A stretch of 64,000 nt of DNA from Chryseobacterium sp. R2A-55 (GTDB taxonomy: Bacteria; Bacteroidota; Bacteroidia; Flavobacteriales; Weeksellaceae). The notes beneath the pieces were generated by a model, which worked only from the letters and a program-made list of their open reading frames with translations, made no database searches and was not told where the DNA came from. Positions 28,187 to 36,644 of the stretch are shown piece after piece (position 1 is the first letter of the stretch; every line of letters begins with the position of its first letter). The stretch is taken from NCBI RefSeq assembly GCF_021401085.1, contig NZ_JACBFP010000002.1, forward strand, positions 310,001-374,000, written 5' to 3'. Made by a program: the position numbers and the translations under genes.

Positions 28187-28499
28187 TCAAACAAGATCTT
28201 TCTCTTTCGATTTTTTGATTCTGCTAATTCTTTGCACTTCTTTTCATTTTTCATTAATCTCGTTTTCAATGTCGAAGTCATTTTGAATTCCCGACCAAAA
28301 CTTTGATGAATTTCCTGAAAATGTCACTTAATCTTGCAGCAGTCTTCGCACTGATTCTGAGGTTTATTTTAATGATTTCCGAAACTTTGGTTTATGAAAT
28401 ATCAAAATCTTTCGCCAATGGATATTGAGAAATTTTCAGCGGAACCAAAAATTCTTCCAATAAGATTTCTCCGGGTTTTATGTTTCCTATTTTCTTCAT
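28187..28499 (-). pseudogene. Relic of a HigA-family antitoxin gene
   Basis: Read on the minus strand from ATG 28499, the frame gives IGNIKPGEILLEEFLVPL and ISQYPLAKDFDIS, the typical start of HigA/VapI XRE antitoxins. A TAA stop (28394-28392) follows. The same frame then resumes as TKVSEIIKINLRISAKTAAR. After a one-base shift near 28325 it continues as FSGNSSKFWSGIQNDFDIE and NEINEK, stopped by TGA and followed by KEVQRISRIKKSKEKDLV. The helix-turn-helix and C-terminal signature are all recognisable but broken by at least two stops and one frameshift. No HigB toxin remains upstream; the RNA methyltransferase gene overlaps nothing of it. Confidence 0.85.
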
Positions 28500-28507
28500 T
28501 ACTTTTG
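28500..28507 (+). promoter_or_regulatory. Promoter -7 box (TACTTTTG)
   Basis: TACTTTTG ends 15 nt before the ATG at 28522 and lies inside the longer possible ORF that starts at 28480, so it supports the later start. It abuts the first codon of the higA relic on the opposite strand. Confidence 0.55.
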
Positions 28508-28521
28508 TCAAAAATACGAAA

Positions 28522-29058
28522 ATGCCCTCCACCAAAAAACTGAAGCTCGAAGAATTAGGACGAATCGACGTTGAAACTTTTAAGCAGACCGAGAAAATTC
28601 CGCTGGTTGTGGTTTTGGATAATATCCGAAGCATGCACAATGTGGGCTCGGTTTTTAGAACGGCGGATGCTTTTTTGGTCGAGAAAATAATCCTTTGCGG
28701 AATCACGCCACAACCACCACATCGGGAAATCCACAAAGCTGCATTGGGCGCCACAGAAAGTGTAGATTGGATTTATAAGAAGAATATCACGGAAGCCATC
28801 GAGTATTTGAAGAAGGAAAATTTCAAAATCATGGGAATTGAGCAAACTACCCATTCGGAAATCATTACCGAATTTAACATAGACAAAAAAGGAAAATACG
28901 CCCTGGTTTTGGGCAATGAAGTAGATGGATTGAGCGAAGAAGCTCTTCCGCTTTATGACACTTTTCTGGAAATCCCACAATTGGGTACAAAACATTCGCT
29001 TAATGTCTCGGTTTGCGCTGGAATTGCGATGTGGGAATTTTTCAAGAATTTAAAATAA
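28522..29058 (+). CDS. SpoU/TrmH-family RNA 2'-O-methyltransferase
   Basis: The family methylates ribose 2'-OH in tRNA or rRNA with SAM in a trefoil-knot fold. The 178-residue protein (from MPSTKKLKLEELGR) carries motif 1 NVGSVFRTADAF, motif 2 ALVLGNEVDGLSEE and motif 3 LGTKHSLNVSVCAGIA. It lacks the N-terminal RNA-binding extension of rRNA-type RlmB proteins. The target nucleotide cannot be told from sequence. The longer ORF start at 28480 is less likely because of the promoter box at 28500. Confidence 0.92.
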   Translation: MPSTKKLKLEELGRIDVETFKQTEKIPLVVVLDNIRSMHNVGSVFRTADAFLVEKIILCGITPQPPHREIHKAALGATESVDWIYKKNITEAIEYLKKENFKIMGIEQTTHSEIITEFNIDKKGKYALVLGNEVDGLSEEALPLYDTFLEIPQLGTKHSLNVSVCAGIAMWEFFKNLK

Positions 29059-29070
29059 TTCCTCCTTTTT

Positions 29071-30096
29071 CTAGGTGTTGGAATCTGCCGCAGAATCGGT
29101 TTCTACGGAATGTTTATTGACCTGTGAAATATTCGATTGATTCCATTCGATTCTTTTTTTGAAAGGTCTTTCACGAACCGGACATTCCCAATACCCGCAA
29201 ATCTCGCAGGAGAAAGGTTTACAGTCATCCAAATGAAAATTAAACTCGATATTCCGGTCGGTATTTTCGGCGATTAACTTATAGGCATTCTCCATTTCTT
29301 CATGTGCTTTTCTTAGCTCAAAATACCATGGTAAAGTGAGGTGCGCATCGATGTGGAGACCGCTTCCGTGTTGTTGGATTCTCATATTGTGAACATCGAT
29401 CCATTCAGGTTTTCGGTTTTCGTTGAGTAATTTGGCAAGTCGCGAAAGCATGTCCAGATCGGCTTCGTCCATGATTCCGCTTAAGGATTTTCTGATGATT
29501 TTATAACCAATGAATATGATATATGCACCGAAAATAAGCGCAACCGCCGCATCAATCCAGAAAATTTCAGTGAAATAAACCAGAATCAAACTCGCTACAA
29601 CTCCCAATGTGGTAATGGTGTCGCTCTGCAAATGCTTTCCAGAGCTTTGCAGCACCAAAGAATTTTCTTTGATTCCTTTTTTAATGGAAATGTACCCCAT
29701 CAGATAATTAATGACCGCTGTAGCCGCGATAATCAGAATTCCCCAGTCGAGCTTTTTCGGCTCGTTGCCATGGAGCAGAGAGTCCACCGCTTCCACAATG
29801 ATGATGATGCCTGCAAAAATGATTAAAGCTCCTTCAATTCCGGAAGTGACAAACTCCACTTTTCCGTGTCCGTAAGGGTGATCCAGGTCTTTCGGTTTTC
29901 CAGCGAGATAGAGCGAATAAAGCCCCATGAATGCGGCGATGATGTTCACGATGCTTTCCATGGCGTCAGAAAATACCGTATCGGAATTAGTCAGATGCCA
30001 AGCGATCAGTTTTCCGATAAAGAGTATGATCCCCGCAATTGCAACATTTCTTTGGAAAGCGAAATTGGATTTGGATGAAGTTTGAATTAACGGCAT
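29071..30096 (-). CDS. Cation diffusion facilitator family transporter
   Basis: The 341-residue protein exports divalent metal (Zn2+, Fe2+, Co2+ or Mn2+) in exchange for protons. Five to six membrane helices (about 15-215) include the conserved DAMESIVNIIAA and the family motif LDHPYGHGKVEFV. The second metal-site helix contains WIDAAVALIFG. The cytoplasmic C-terminal domain ends with a cysteine-rich segment (CKPFSCEICGYWECP) not usual for the family, which might bind metal. The metal is not predictable with confidence. It is convergent with the RNA methyltransferase gene. Confidence 0.92.
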   Translation of the reverse strand: MPLIQTSSKSNFAFQRNVAIAGIILFIGKLIAWHLTNSDTVFSDAMESIVNIIAAFMGLYSLYLAGKPKDLDHPYGHGKVEFVTSGIEGALIIFAGIIIIVEAVDSLLHGNEPKKLDWGILIIAATAVINYLMGYISIKKGIKENSLVLQSSGKHLQSDTITTLGVVASLILVYFTEIFWIDAAVALIFGAYIIFIGYKIIRKSLSGIMDEADLDMLSRLAKLLNENRKPEWIDVHNMRIQQHGSGLHIDAHLTLPWYFELRKAHEEMENAYKLIAENTDRNIEFNFHLDDCKPFSCEICGYWECPVRERPFKKRIEWNQSNISQVNKHSVETDSAADSNT

Positions 30097-30143
30097 CTAT
30101 GTTTGGATGTTTTTATTAACATTGTTTGAGGCGTCTAAGAATA

Positions 30144-30171
30144 AAAAATCCCGCATGGAGCGGGGAATTTT
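30144..30171 (-). terminator. Hairpin terminator after the vapC relic
   Basis: CCCCGC...GCGGG is followed on the minus strand by ATTTTTTATT. It touches the stop codon of the truncated toxin gene, consistent with an internal deletion that brought the terminator close. Confidence 0.65.
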
Positions 30172-30334
30172 ATCTTTGAATCCTGTTTTGGATTTTTTCT
30201 GCACTAAAATAGAGTTCTAAAACTGTACTTTCAGAAATTAAACAATTCCTGAATCCAATATTTTTGATTTTTTCTGCAATATTGAATTGATCACGAAGGA
30301 AATGGACGAAGATATTGGTGTCTAAAAGATACAT
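30170..30334 (-). pseudogene. Truncated VapC-like PIN-domain toxin
   Basis: This 54-codon frame begins MYLLDTNIFVHFLRDQF and continues to ISESTVLELYFSAEKI before a stop. These are the first two acidic positions of a PIN ribonuclease (D5, E40) with spacing typical of VapC. A full VapC has about 130 residues, so the C-terminal catalytic aspartates are missing. It overlaps the upstream antitoxin-like frame by 13 bp, the normal vapBC arrangement. It is almost surely inactive. Confidence 0.85.
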
Positions 30335-30498
30335 GGTAAGTTGAATTCTCTGTTTATAAAATGTCTGCTTTCCTTTATTTCCTTGATGATTTCATCGGAA
30401 GGTCTGGAACCGAATCCAACAGCAGAAGCAATAAATTTTCTTTTGCGTTCCCTTTCTTGGACTTTTCTTTTTTTGAGTGATTTCCGTACTCTTTCCAT
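30322..30498 (-). pseudogene. VapB-like antitoxin, probably 5'-truncated
   Basis: This 58-residue frame (MERVRKSLKKRKVQERERKR ... SRPSDEIIKEIKES) is highly charged and helical, and ends with a segment typical of VapB toxin-wrapping tails. A TGA stop lies a few codons upstream in the same frame and no DNA-binding fold is left, so the N-terminal part seems lost. Its coupling to the PIN-domain relic supports the assignment. I do not recognise a specific antitoxin family. Confidence 0.6.
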
Positions 30499-30614
30499 AC
30501 TCTCGATTTTTGCATAAGGACTTCACTTCTCCATTTGAAGCAGATAAGTTTCTAAGCTATTTTTTTTCAATGGCGGTCATCACAATATTTTTAACCAAAA
30601 ACATGAAATAATTT

Positions 30615-31607
30615 CTAAATCAATTGATGATCAACTAAATACTCCGCGATCTGCACCGCATTCGTTGCAGCTCCTTTTCTTAAATTATCGGCCACAATCC
30701 AGAGATTCATGGTTTTCGGCTGGGATAAATCTCTTCGGATTCTTCCTACGAAAACTTCATCTTTTCCTTCTGAATAAAGCGGCATCGGGTAGATTTTGTT
30801 TTTCACATCGTCCAGTACCACGACTCCCGGAGTTTCTGAAAGGATCTTTCGAACTTCATCCAAATTGAAATCGTTTTCAAACTCAATGTTTACACTTTCG
30901 GAATGGCCTCCCTGAACCGGAACACGAACTGCGGTTGCCGTTAAGTTGAAGCTGTCATCATTCATGATTTTCTTCGGCTCTTTCATCAGTTTAAGTTCTT
31001 CTTTTGTGTAATCATCATCCGCAAAAACATCACATTGTGGAAGTGCATTTTTGAAGATTTCGTATGGATACACTTTTGCAACTTCATCATTTCCCGCAAT
31101 TTCTGCATTTAATTGGTCAACCGCATTTTTTCCGGTACCTGTCACAGATTGGTAAGTGGAAACAATCACCCTCTTCAAGTTATATTTTTGGTTCAAAGGA
31201 TGAAGTACCATGACCAGCTGAATTGTGGAGCAGTTTGGGTTTGCAATGATTTTGTCGTCTTTGGAAAGTTCCTTTGCGTTGATTTCCGGCACGACCAGTT
31301 TTTTGTCCGGATCCATTCTCCATGCGGAAGAATTGTCGATCACGGTGGTTCCGGCTGCTGCAAATTTTGGCGCATATTCTTTGGAAGTATCTCCTCCCGC
31401 AGAAAATAATGCGATTTCCGGCTTTTGATCAATAGCGGTCTGCATCGAAACAATTTCGAATTCTTTACCTTTAAAAGTGATTCTCTTGCCAACTGATTTT
31501 TCAGAAGCGACCGGAATAAGGTCGGTTACCGGGAAGTTTCTTTCTTCCAGAACTTTCAACATAATTTGGCCCACCATTCCGGTAGCGCCAACAACTGCTA
31601 CTTTCAT
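30615..31607 (-). CDS. asd: Aspartate-semialdehyde dehydrogenase
   Basis: The enzyme reduces aspartyl phosphate to aspartate semialdehyde for lysine/diaminopimelate, methionine and threonine synthesis. The 330-residue protein has the NADP-binding start VGATGMVGQIML and the catalytic cysteine in NPNCSTIQLVMVLHP near residue 127. Later come QSVTGTGKNAVDQL and VPVQGGHSESV with the conserved histidine. Length is typical. It lies 57 bp downstream of a cytochrome-like gene; a 14-bp palindrome sits in that spacer. Confidence 0.96.
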   Translation of the reverse strand: MKVAVVGATGMVGQIMLKVLEERNFPVTDLIPVASEKSVGKRITFKGKEFEIVSMQTAIDQKPEIALFSAGGDTSKEYAPKFAAAGTTVIDNSSAWRMDPDKKLVVPEINAKELSKDDKIIANPNCSTIQLVMVLHPLNQKYNLKRVIVSTYQSVTGTGKNAVDQLNAEIAGNDEVAKVYPYEIFKNALPQCDVFADDDYTKEELKLMKEPKKIMNDDSFNLTATAVRVPVQGGHSESVNIEFENDFNLDEVRKILSETPGVVVLDDVKNKIYPMPLYSEGKDEVFVGRIRRDLSQPKTMNLWIVADNLRKGAATNAVQIAEYLVDHQLI

Positions 31608-31628
31608 TTTTTTTGTATGAGTTTAGGT

Positions 31629-31642
31629 CTGTCTACCGACAG
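31629..31642. repeat. Dispersed 14-bp palindrome, copy 2 (upstream of asd)
   Basis: CTGTCTACCGACAG (reverse complement CTGTCGGTAGACAG) lies about 20 bp upstream of the asd start and would be in its leader. Confidence 0.6.
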
Positions 31643-31664
31643 GAATTCTTAATGTCTGCGGTGT

Positions 31665-32102
31665 TTATCCACCAAAAAGCCTTTTCCACTGGAATGCCCA
31701 TAGCATGAATGCGATTGCGATGAACGCCAATACTGCCCAAGACATTTTCATCTTGTCGTTTGTTTTGAATTTCTTGTTCACGATCGTCAGCAAAATTGCC
31801 GCGATGATCATTGCGGTGGGGTGTTCCACATAGGTATTTCTTGCCACTGCATCTTTCATTAACGTTCCGGTTTCTCTGGCTTCTTTGAAACCTGGCGAGA
31901 AAAAGAACAGCATGATCAAACCGATCAAAGCTTGAGTGTGAAAGGAGATCATCGTGAAAAGGCTTGATTTTCTCAAAAATTTGGTGATTTTTCCGGAGTA
32001 ACCAAACATCGTGAAAAGAAGTGCGATTACATAGATAATCGTTAAAAGTAAGATCAGATAAGCAAATCCACGGTGTGCATTAAGCATTACATTGAAATTC
32101 AT
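31665..32102 (-). CDS. Cytochrome b-like small membrane protein
   Basis: The 145-residue protein has four hydrophobic helices (about 13-32, 48-67, 93-108, 121-138). Histidines inside or near them (H10, H55, H93) are candidate haem ligands. In flavobacteria such proteins are annotated as cytochrome B; the function is not established. It has its own promoter box, and asd follows on the same strand 57 bp downstream, so the two may be co-transcribed. Confidence 0.75.
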   Translation of the reverse strand: MNFNVMLNAHRGFAYLILLLTIIYVIALLFTMFGYSGKITKFLRKSSLFTMISFHTQALIGLIMLFFFSPGFKEARETGTLMKDAVARNTYVEHPTAMIIAAILLTIVNKKFKTNDKMKMSWAVLAFIAIAFMLWAFQWKRLFGG

Positions 32103-32127
32103 TTTTAATATTTTTAATGATTAGGTG

Positions 32128-32135
32128 CAAAGATA
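32128..32135 (-). promoter_or_regulatory. Promoter -7 box (TATCTTTG)
   Basis: On the minus strand TATCTTTG ends 26 nt before the ATG at 32102, directly after the terminator of the upstream TonB receptor gene. Confidence 0.6.
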
Positions 32136-32136
32136 G

Positions 32137-32161
32137 AAAAATCCCGACGATTGCCGGGATC
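32137..32161 (-). terminator. Terminator of the Oar-like receptor gene
   Basis: On the minus strand ATCCCGGCAATCGTCGGGAT forms a stem-loop followed by TTTTT. It lies about 27 bp past the receptor stop. Confidence 0.8.
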
Positions 32162-32187
32162 TTAAATAGTGTTATGAATAGACTTTC

Positions 32188-35100
32188 TTAAAAAGAATAT
32201 TTGAAGCCAAGCATTGCTGACCAGGTAGTAGCAGAGGTGCTTACAGGTCTGGTAGGCGCCGCGATCAATCCGCTACCGTCTCTCATCATGGTGAATGATG
32301 GATCTGCTGAGAGACTTCCCGCTCTTGCCAGGATCGCTGCACCATAAGAACTCACAGAAGTTTCTCTTACTCCCCAATTGGAATTCAATAGGTTTCCAAA
32401 ATTCAAGATGTCTAATGAAATCTGTACTTTGTCTCCCTTGCTTACCATGTCTTTGAAAAGGTTTTGAGCTAATCTTACATCAAAACGGTTCAGCCAAGGA
32501 AGCAAGAACTCATTTCTTGGAAGGATTTGTCCTCTGTATTTTTCAAGTCCATTATCAGCGATGAACCGATCAAAAGCATCACGTTGTTGCTGTGCGGTGA
32601 ACAATACAGTTACGTTTGTTCCAGAGCCTGTGGTGATGTCTGAGAATTTCATATTGTTGGAATCCAGAGGGATATACATAAGGTCATTAGCAATTCCGTC
32701 ACCATTGACGTCATTGGAATAGTAGTAGGAATATCTACCTTGATTAGCTCCATTATAGTAAACCCCGAAAGTGGTTCCTGTTTTCTTAAGTTCATAAGTG
32801 AAATTCGCTACAATTCTGTGAGGCACTGAATAATCAGAAATGCTCAGGAAGTCCTGGTTTGGAGAATCGATTGTTGGTGATCCGCCCCAAGCTGAAGTTG
32901 CACTGGAACCGGCATTTGCAGATACTTCTTTAGACTCGGAGAAGGTGTAGAATACTGATCCTGAAAGTCCGTTCCAAGGTCTTACCGATGCACCGAAAGT
33001 TGCAGAAAATGCATGTCCTTTGGTATCTGTATTGGTCAATACCGTTGCGCTGTTTGCTCCAATCGCAGGATTATAGGTATAAGACGCAGCATCTGGATAA
33101 TAAACCCGGTCTGCATAAACCATTTGTTTTGTTGATTGTTTTCTGTTTGCCCCGAATTGGAATACTGCATTTACATCTTTTGTATAAAGGATGTCTGTGC
33201 TCAGTGTAATAGGGCTTTGCGGAATTCGGTAGTCGATTCCAAAACTTGATCTCCATACTGAAGGCATCTTGAAGGTATCATCCACCAAAGCAAAAGAAGA
33301 TGGAACTCCTCCTGATGGCGAAGTGATAAATGGAGTCACCTGTTGCCCACCTTGGGTGTAGTAAACAGGGTTATTGACATAGTAATAGATGTCTTCCGGA
33401 TGGAATCTGATTTGTCCTATCCATGGTGCCACTGCTGCATAACTTCCCGGTTCAATGGTGTTCTGAAGAACTCCGGCGTTGGTAGGCATATTGGTTAACC
33501 ACACAAATGGAACTCTACCTGTGAAAATACCGGTTCCACCCCTTAAAGTTAAAGATCTGTCACCCATCACATCATAATTGAATCCAAATCTTGGTGAAAG
33601 CATTACTTTGGATTTTGGCCATTTCCCAGAAGAGTAGTTTTTAGGATTGCCATTTACATCCAATAATGTCAAATTATCGATGGACGGGTTTGCAGTAAGA
33701 TCATTGAGGTACATTGGCAATTCTGCACGAAGCCCCAAAGTGAAATTCAATTTGTCATTCAAAGCAAATCTATCCTGTACGTATGCCGAGCCAAGTCCGA
33801 AGTTGATTCTTGCGTAAGTATCCTGTCCTGCGTAAGGGTAAGTGAGACCAAACATGATTGGTGCCACTTCAGCGGCAGTTCCCGTTTTCAGGAAATCGGC
33901 AACAGATGCATACCGATAGTAACCGGTTCCCATTCTGGTGTAGGAGTTACCGAATTTTTGCAATTCAAAAGCAACGCCACCGGTAAAGGTGTGTCTTCCT
34001 GCATTATAGGTCAAGTTATTGGTGAACGAAAAATTATTATTCACCACATCATTCAGATAAGAGAATAGCTCCGTACCGAAACTTATGTAGTTTGATCCGT
34101 TTGCGGATCCGTCCCAAATATCAACAAATGGGAAAAGTCTGTCTGAAGGAGTGGTTCTCTTGTCTTGAATTTTTGAGTAAGTAAACAAGAATTTATTTGA
34201 GAGATTAGAGGTAAATGCTGAGTTCAATTCAGCGGTAATGGAAGAAACGGTATTATTGAAACCGTAATTACCATTTTCAAAGGTCATAGATTTGTCACTT
34301 ACCCGGTTTGACGAGGATCTGGGAGAGGGTCCTGAGTTTCCGTTTGCCAGTGCATCAGATTTGGCATCAAGCATATTGTAACGAACCGCTAATTTGTGTT
34401 TGTCACTGATATTCCAGTCGATTCTAGCCAAGATTTTGTCACCGGTTTGTATTGCCTCATTTGCATAGCCTTGATAGCGGCCAGGATCGTAGCCCCAAAC
34501 TGTTCTCAAGTGGTCTTGAACCGCGATCAGATCCGATTCTTTAACTCTGGTGATATTATTGGCAACGTCTGAAACTCCATTTTGAGAGGCTTTCCAAAGA
34601 TTAGCTCCCGATGCATTTGCTCCAGTTGCGATTTCGCGTTCCCCACTAACGAAGAAGAACAATTTATTCTTGATGATGGGACCACCAACTGTCAAACCAT
34701 TAGTCATTTTTGCTCCAACGCGCTGGCTTTTGTCTTTTACGATTTCTTCACCGTTGACTTTCCAGCCATTAAGGTCTTTACCATTGTAATACCCATAAAG
34801 AGATCCATGGAAAGTGTTGGTTCCGGATTTAGTCACCGCATTAATTCCCGCACCGGTAAAACCGGACTGTGTCACATCAAATGGTGCGATGTTAACGGAA
34901 ATTTCTTGGATGGCGTCCAGAGCAATCGGTTGTGCATTCCCGCCCGGAAGTGGGTTGCTGCTTAATCCAAATCCGTTGTTGAAGTTGGCTCCGTCAATCT
35001 GTAAGTTGTTATATCTTGCATCTCTACCGGCAAATGAGTTGCCGTTTGCCTGCGGAGTAAGTCGCGTAAATTCTGTGATACTTCTGTTAGCTTGCGGTAA

Positions 35101-35544
35101 ATCCTGAATCTGTTTGAGTCCCACATTGGTTGCAGCACCCGTTTTGTTGATGTTTCTGCTGGAAGCACCGGTAATCACCACTTCCTGGATTTGAGTGGTT
35201 TTTTCATTAACTACTGGATTTAACACAAAAGGTTGTCCCAGTTCTAAATAGACATCTTCATAAACAACAGGCTTTTCTCCCGGTTGAGTCACTTCAACTT
35301 TGTAAGGTCCACCCACTCGCATGTTTGCCAAGTTGTAATTTCCGGAAGCGTTTGCTTTTGCCGAGTAAACGGTTCCAGAAGGTAAGTGGGTTGCAGTAAC
35401 TGTAGCGCCAGAAGTTGCTTTGCCATCGGTCTGTGTTACAATACCGGTCATGTTACTCGTAGTAACCTGAGCATGCACCGCACCAAAACCAGTGAAGGCC
35501 AAAGCGGCAATCAGTACCCGTTTCTTAATTGGATTTAAATTCAT
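32188..35544 (-). CDS. Large Oar-like TonB-dependent outer-membrane receptor
   Basis: The 1118-residue protein has a signal peptide (ending GFGAVHAQ), a carboxypeptidase-regulatory-like domain (about 28-110, GIVTQTDGKATSGATVTATH), and a plug with QIQEVVITGASSRNINKTG and RNNLQIDGANFNN-type motifs. A long barrel ends in a terminal aromatic (AMLGFKYSF). The order fits the Oar/OmpA-related receptor group, linked in Myxococcus to adhesion and development and common in Bacteroidota. The substrate is unknown. No SusD-like partner is adjacent. A near-perfect 23-bp inverted repeat lies 60 bp upstream of the start. Confidence 0.93.
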   Translation of the reverse strand: MNLNPIKKRVLIAALAFTGFGAVHAQVTTSNMTGIVTQTDGKATSGATVTATHLPSGTVYSAKANASGNYNLANMRVGGPYKVEVTQPGEKPVVYEDVYLELGQPFVLNPVVNEKTTQIQEVVITGASSRNINKTGAATNVGLKQIQDLPQANRSITEFTRLTPQANGNSFAGRDARYNNLQIDGANFNNGFGLSSNPLPGGNAQPIALDAIQEISVNIAPFDVTQSGFTGAGINAVTKSGTNTFHGSLYGYYNGKDLNGWKVNGEEIVKDKSQRVGAKMTNGLTVGGPIIKNKLFFFVSGEREIATGANASGANLWKASQNGVSDVANNITRVKESDLIAVQDHLRTVWGYDPGRYQGYANEAIQTGDKILARIDWNISDKHKLAVRYNMLDAKSDALANGNSGPSPRSSSNRVSDKSMTFENGNYGFNNTVSSITAELNSAFTSNLSNKFLFTYSKIQDKRTTPSDRLFPFVDIWDGSANGSNYISFGTELFSYLNDVVNNNFSFTNNLTYNAGRHTFTGGVAFELQKFGNSYTRMGTGYYRYASVADFLKTGTAAEVAPIMFGLTYPYAGQDTYARINFGLGSAYVQDRFALNDKLNFTLGLRAELPMYLNDLTANPSIDNLTLLDVNGNPKNYSSGKWPKSKVMLSPRFGFNYDVMGDRSLTLRGGTGIFTGRVPFVWLTNMPTNAGVLQNTIEPGSYAAVAPWIGQIRFHPEDIYYYVNNPVYYTQGGQQVTPFITSPSGGVPSSFALVDDTFKMPSVWRSSFGIDYRIPQSPITLSTDILYTKDVNAVFQFGANRKQSTKQMVYADRVYYPDAASYTYNPAIGANSATVLTNTDTKGHAFSATFGASVRPWNGLSGSVFYTFSESKEVSANAGSSATSAWGGSPTIDSPNQDFLSISDYSVPHRIVANFTYELKKTGTTFGVYYNGANQGRYSYYYSNDVNGDGIANDLMYIPLDSNNMKFSDITTGSGTNVTVLFTAQQQRDAFDRFIADNGLEKYRGQILPRNEFLLPWLNRFDVRLAQNLFKDMVSKGDKVQISLDILNFGNLLNSNWGVRETSVSSYGAAILARAGSLSADPSFTMMRDGSGLIAAPTRPVSTSATTWSAMLGFKYSF

Positions 35545-35604
35545 TTTGACTATGATTTAAGATTAATTTAATTCGCTGCGAAATTAATCTTATTAAATCA
35601 AAGC

Positions 35605-35627
35605 AATATTAACATTATGTTAATATT
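35605..35627. promoter_or_regulatory. 23-bp inverted repeat upstream of the Oar-like receptor
   Basis: AATATTAACAT-T-ATGTTAATATT has two perfect 11-bp arms around one base. Its place 60 bp before the receptor gene suggests an operator; no T-run follows, so a terminator is unlikely. Confidence 0.5.
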
Positions 35628-35759
35628 TAAAAGTTTGTTGAAAAAAAGAAATAAAACACTGAATGTCAATAGAAAACAGATGGGTTGTATCTCTGACGCA
35701 ATAAAAATATCTTTAAAAATTTATCAATAAGCGTCCCGACATCTTATGTAATTCATAAT

Positions 35760-36620
35760 CTATTTTACCGCTTTGAGACTCAGATCGATGTTTTCAGCCG
35801 AATGAGTCAGTGCACCCGCCGAAATAAAATCAACTCCTGTACTTGCCACATCTTTCAGCATTTCTCTGGTAATTCCACCTGATGCTTCACTTTCAGCTTT
35901 TCCATTAATGAGCGATACTGCTTTTTTCATGGTCGGAACATCCATATTATCCAGCATAATTCGGTCAGCACCAGATTTGATGGCTTCTTCCACTTCAGCC
36001 AGATTTCTGGTTTCGACTTCTATTTTTAAAGGTTTCTTTTGTGTTTTTACATAATCTTTTGCCATTTTTACAGCTTTGGTGATGCTTCCGACATAATCGA
36101 TATGGTTGTCTTTTAACATGATCATGTCGAAAAGGCCATATCTGTGGTTGGTTCCGCCGCCAATTGCAACTGCCCATTTTTCACATATCCGGAAGTTCGG
36201 GGTTGTTTTTCTGGTGTCCAGTAATTTTGTTTTGGTCCCTAAAAGCCTGGAATCCCACTCGAAAGTCATCGTGGCAATTCCGCTCATGCGCTGCATACAG
36301 TTCAGAACCAGTCTTTCAGTCGAAAGAATCGAACGAGCGCTTCCTTCCACGTAAAATGCGATATCACCCGCTTTCGCTTTCTCGCCATCTTTGATGAGGA
36401 TATCCACTTTCAGGTTTTTGTCAAACTGTTTGAAGATGATTTCCGCCAGTTCAACTCCTGCCAAAATGCAGTCTTCTTTAACCAAAAGTTTTGCCTTCTG
36501 CTCCAGGTCTTTCGGTATGGTGGAAAGTGTGGAATGATCGCCGTCCTTGATGTCTTCTTCCAGTGCGGATTGGATGAATTCTTTTAATGCTTTATCGGTT
36601 ACGTAAGATGGGCGTTTCAT
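35760..36620 (-). CDS. nadC: Nicotinate-nucleotide diphosphorylase (carboxylating)
   Basis: NadC converts quinolinate and PRPP to nicotinate mononucleotide in de novo NAD synthesis. The 286-residue protein has the motifs NCMQRMSGIAT, LDTRKTTPNFR, GGGTNHRYGLFDMIMLKDNHI and EASGGITREML. It follows nadB on the same strand by 24 bp. The middle enzyme of the route, NadA, is not in the window. Confidence 0.96.
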   Translation of the reverse strand: MKRPSYVTDKALKEFIQSALEEDIKDGDHSTLSTIPKDLEQKAKLLVKEDCILAGVELAEIIFKQFDKNLKVDILIKDGEKAKAGDIAFYVEGSARSILSTERLVLNCMQRMSGIATMTFEWDSRLLGTKTKLLDTRKTTPNFRICEKWAVAIGGGTNHRYGLFDMIMLKDNHIDYVGSITKAVKMAKDYVKTQKKPLKIEVETRNLAEVEEAIKSGADRIMLDNMDVPTMKKAVSLINGKAESEASGGITREMLKDVASTGVDFISAGALTHSAENIDLSLKAVK

Positions 36621-36644
36621 TATTTTTTTAAATTAGTTTGAATA

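Noticed and set aside
28392-28754. 120-codon minus-strand ORF
   Set aside because: Its first two thirds are antisense to the RNA methyltransferase gene; only the end (from 28499) has meaning, as the start of the higA relic.
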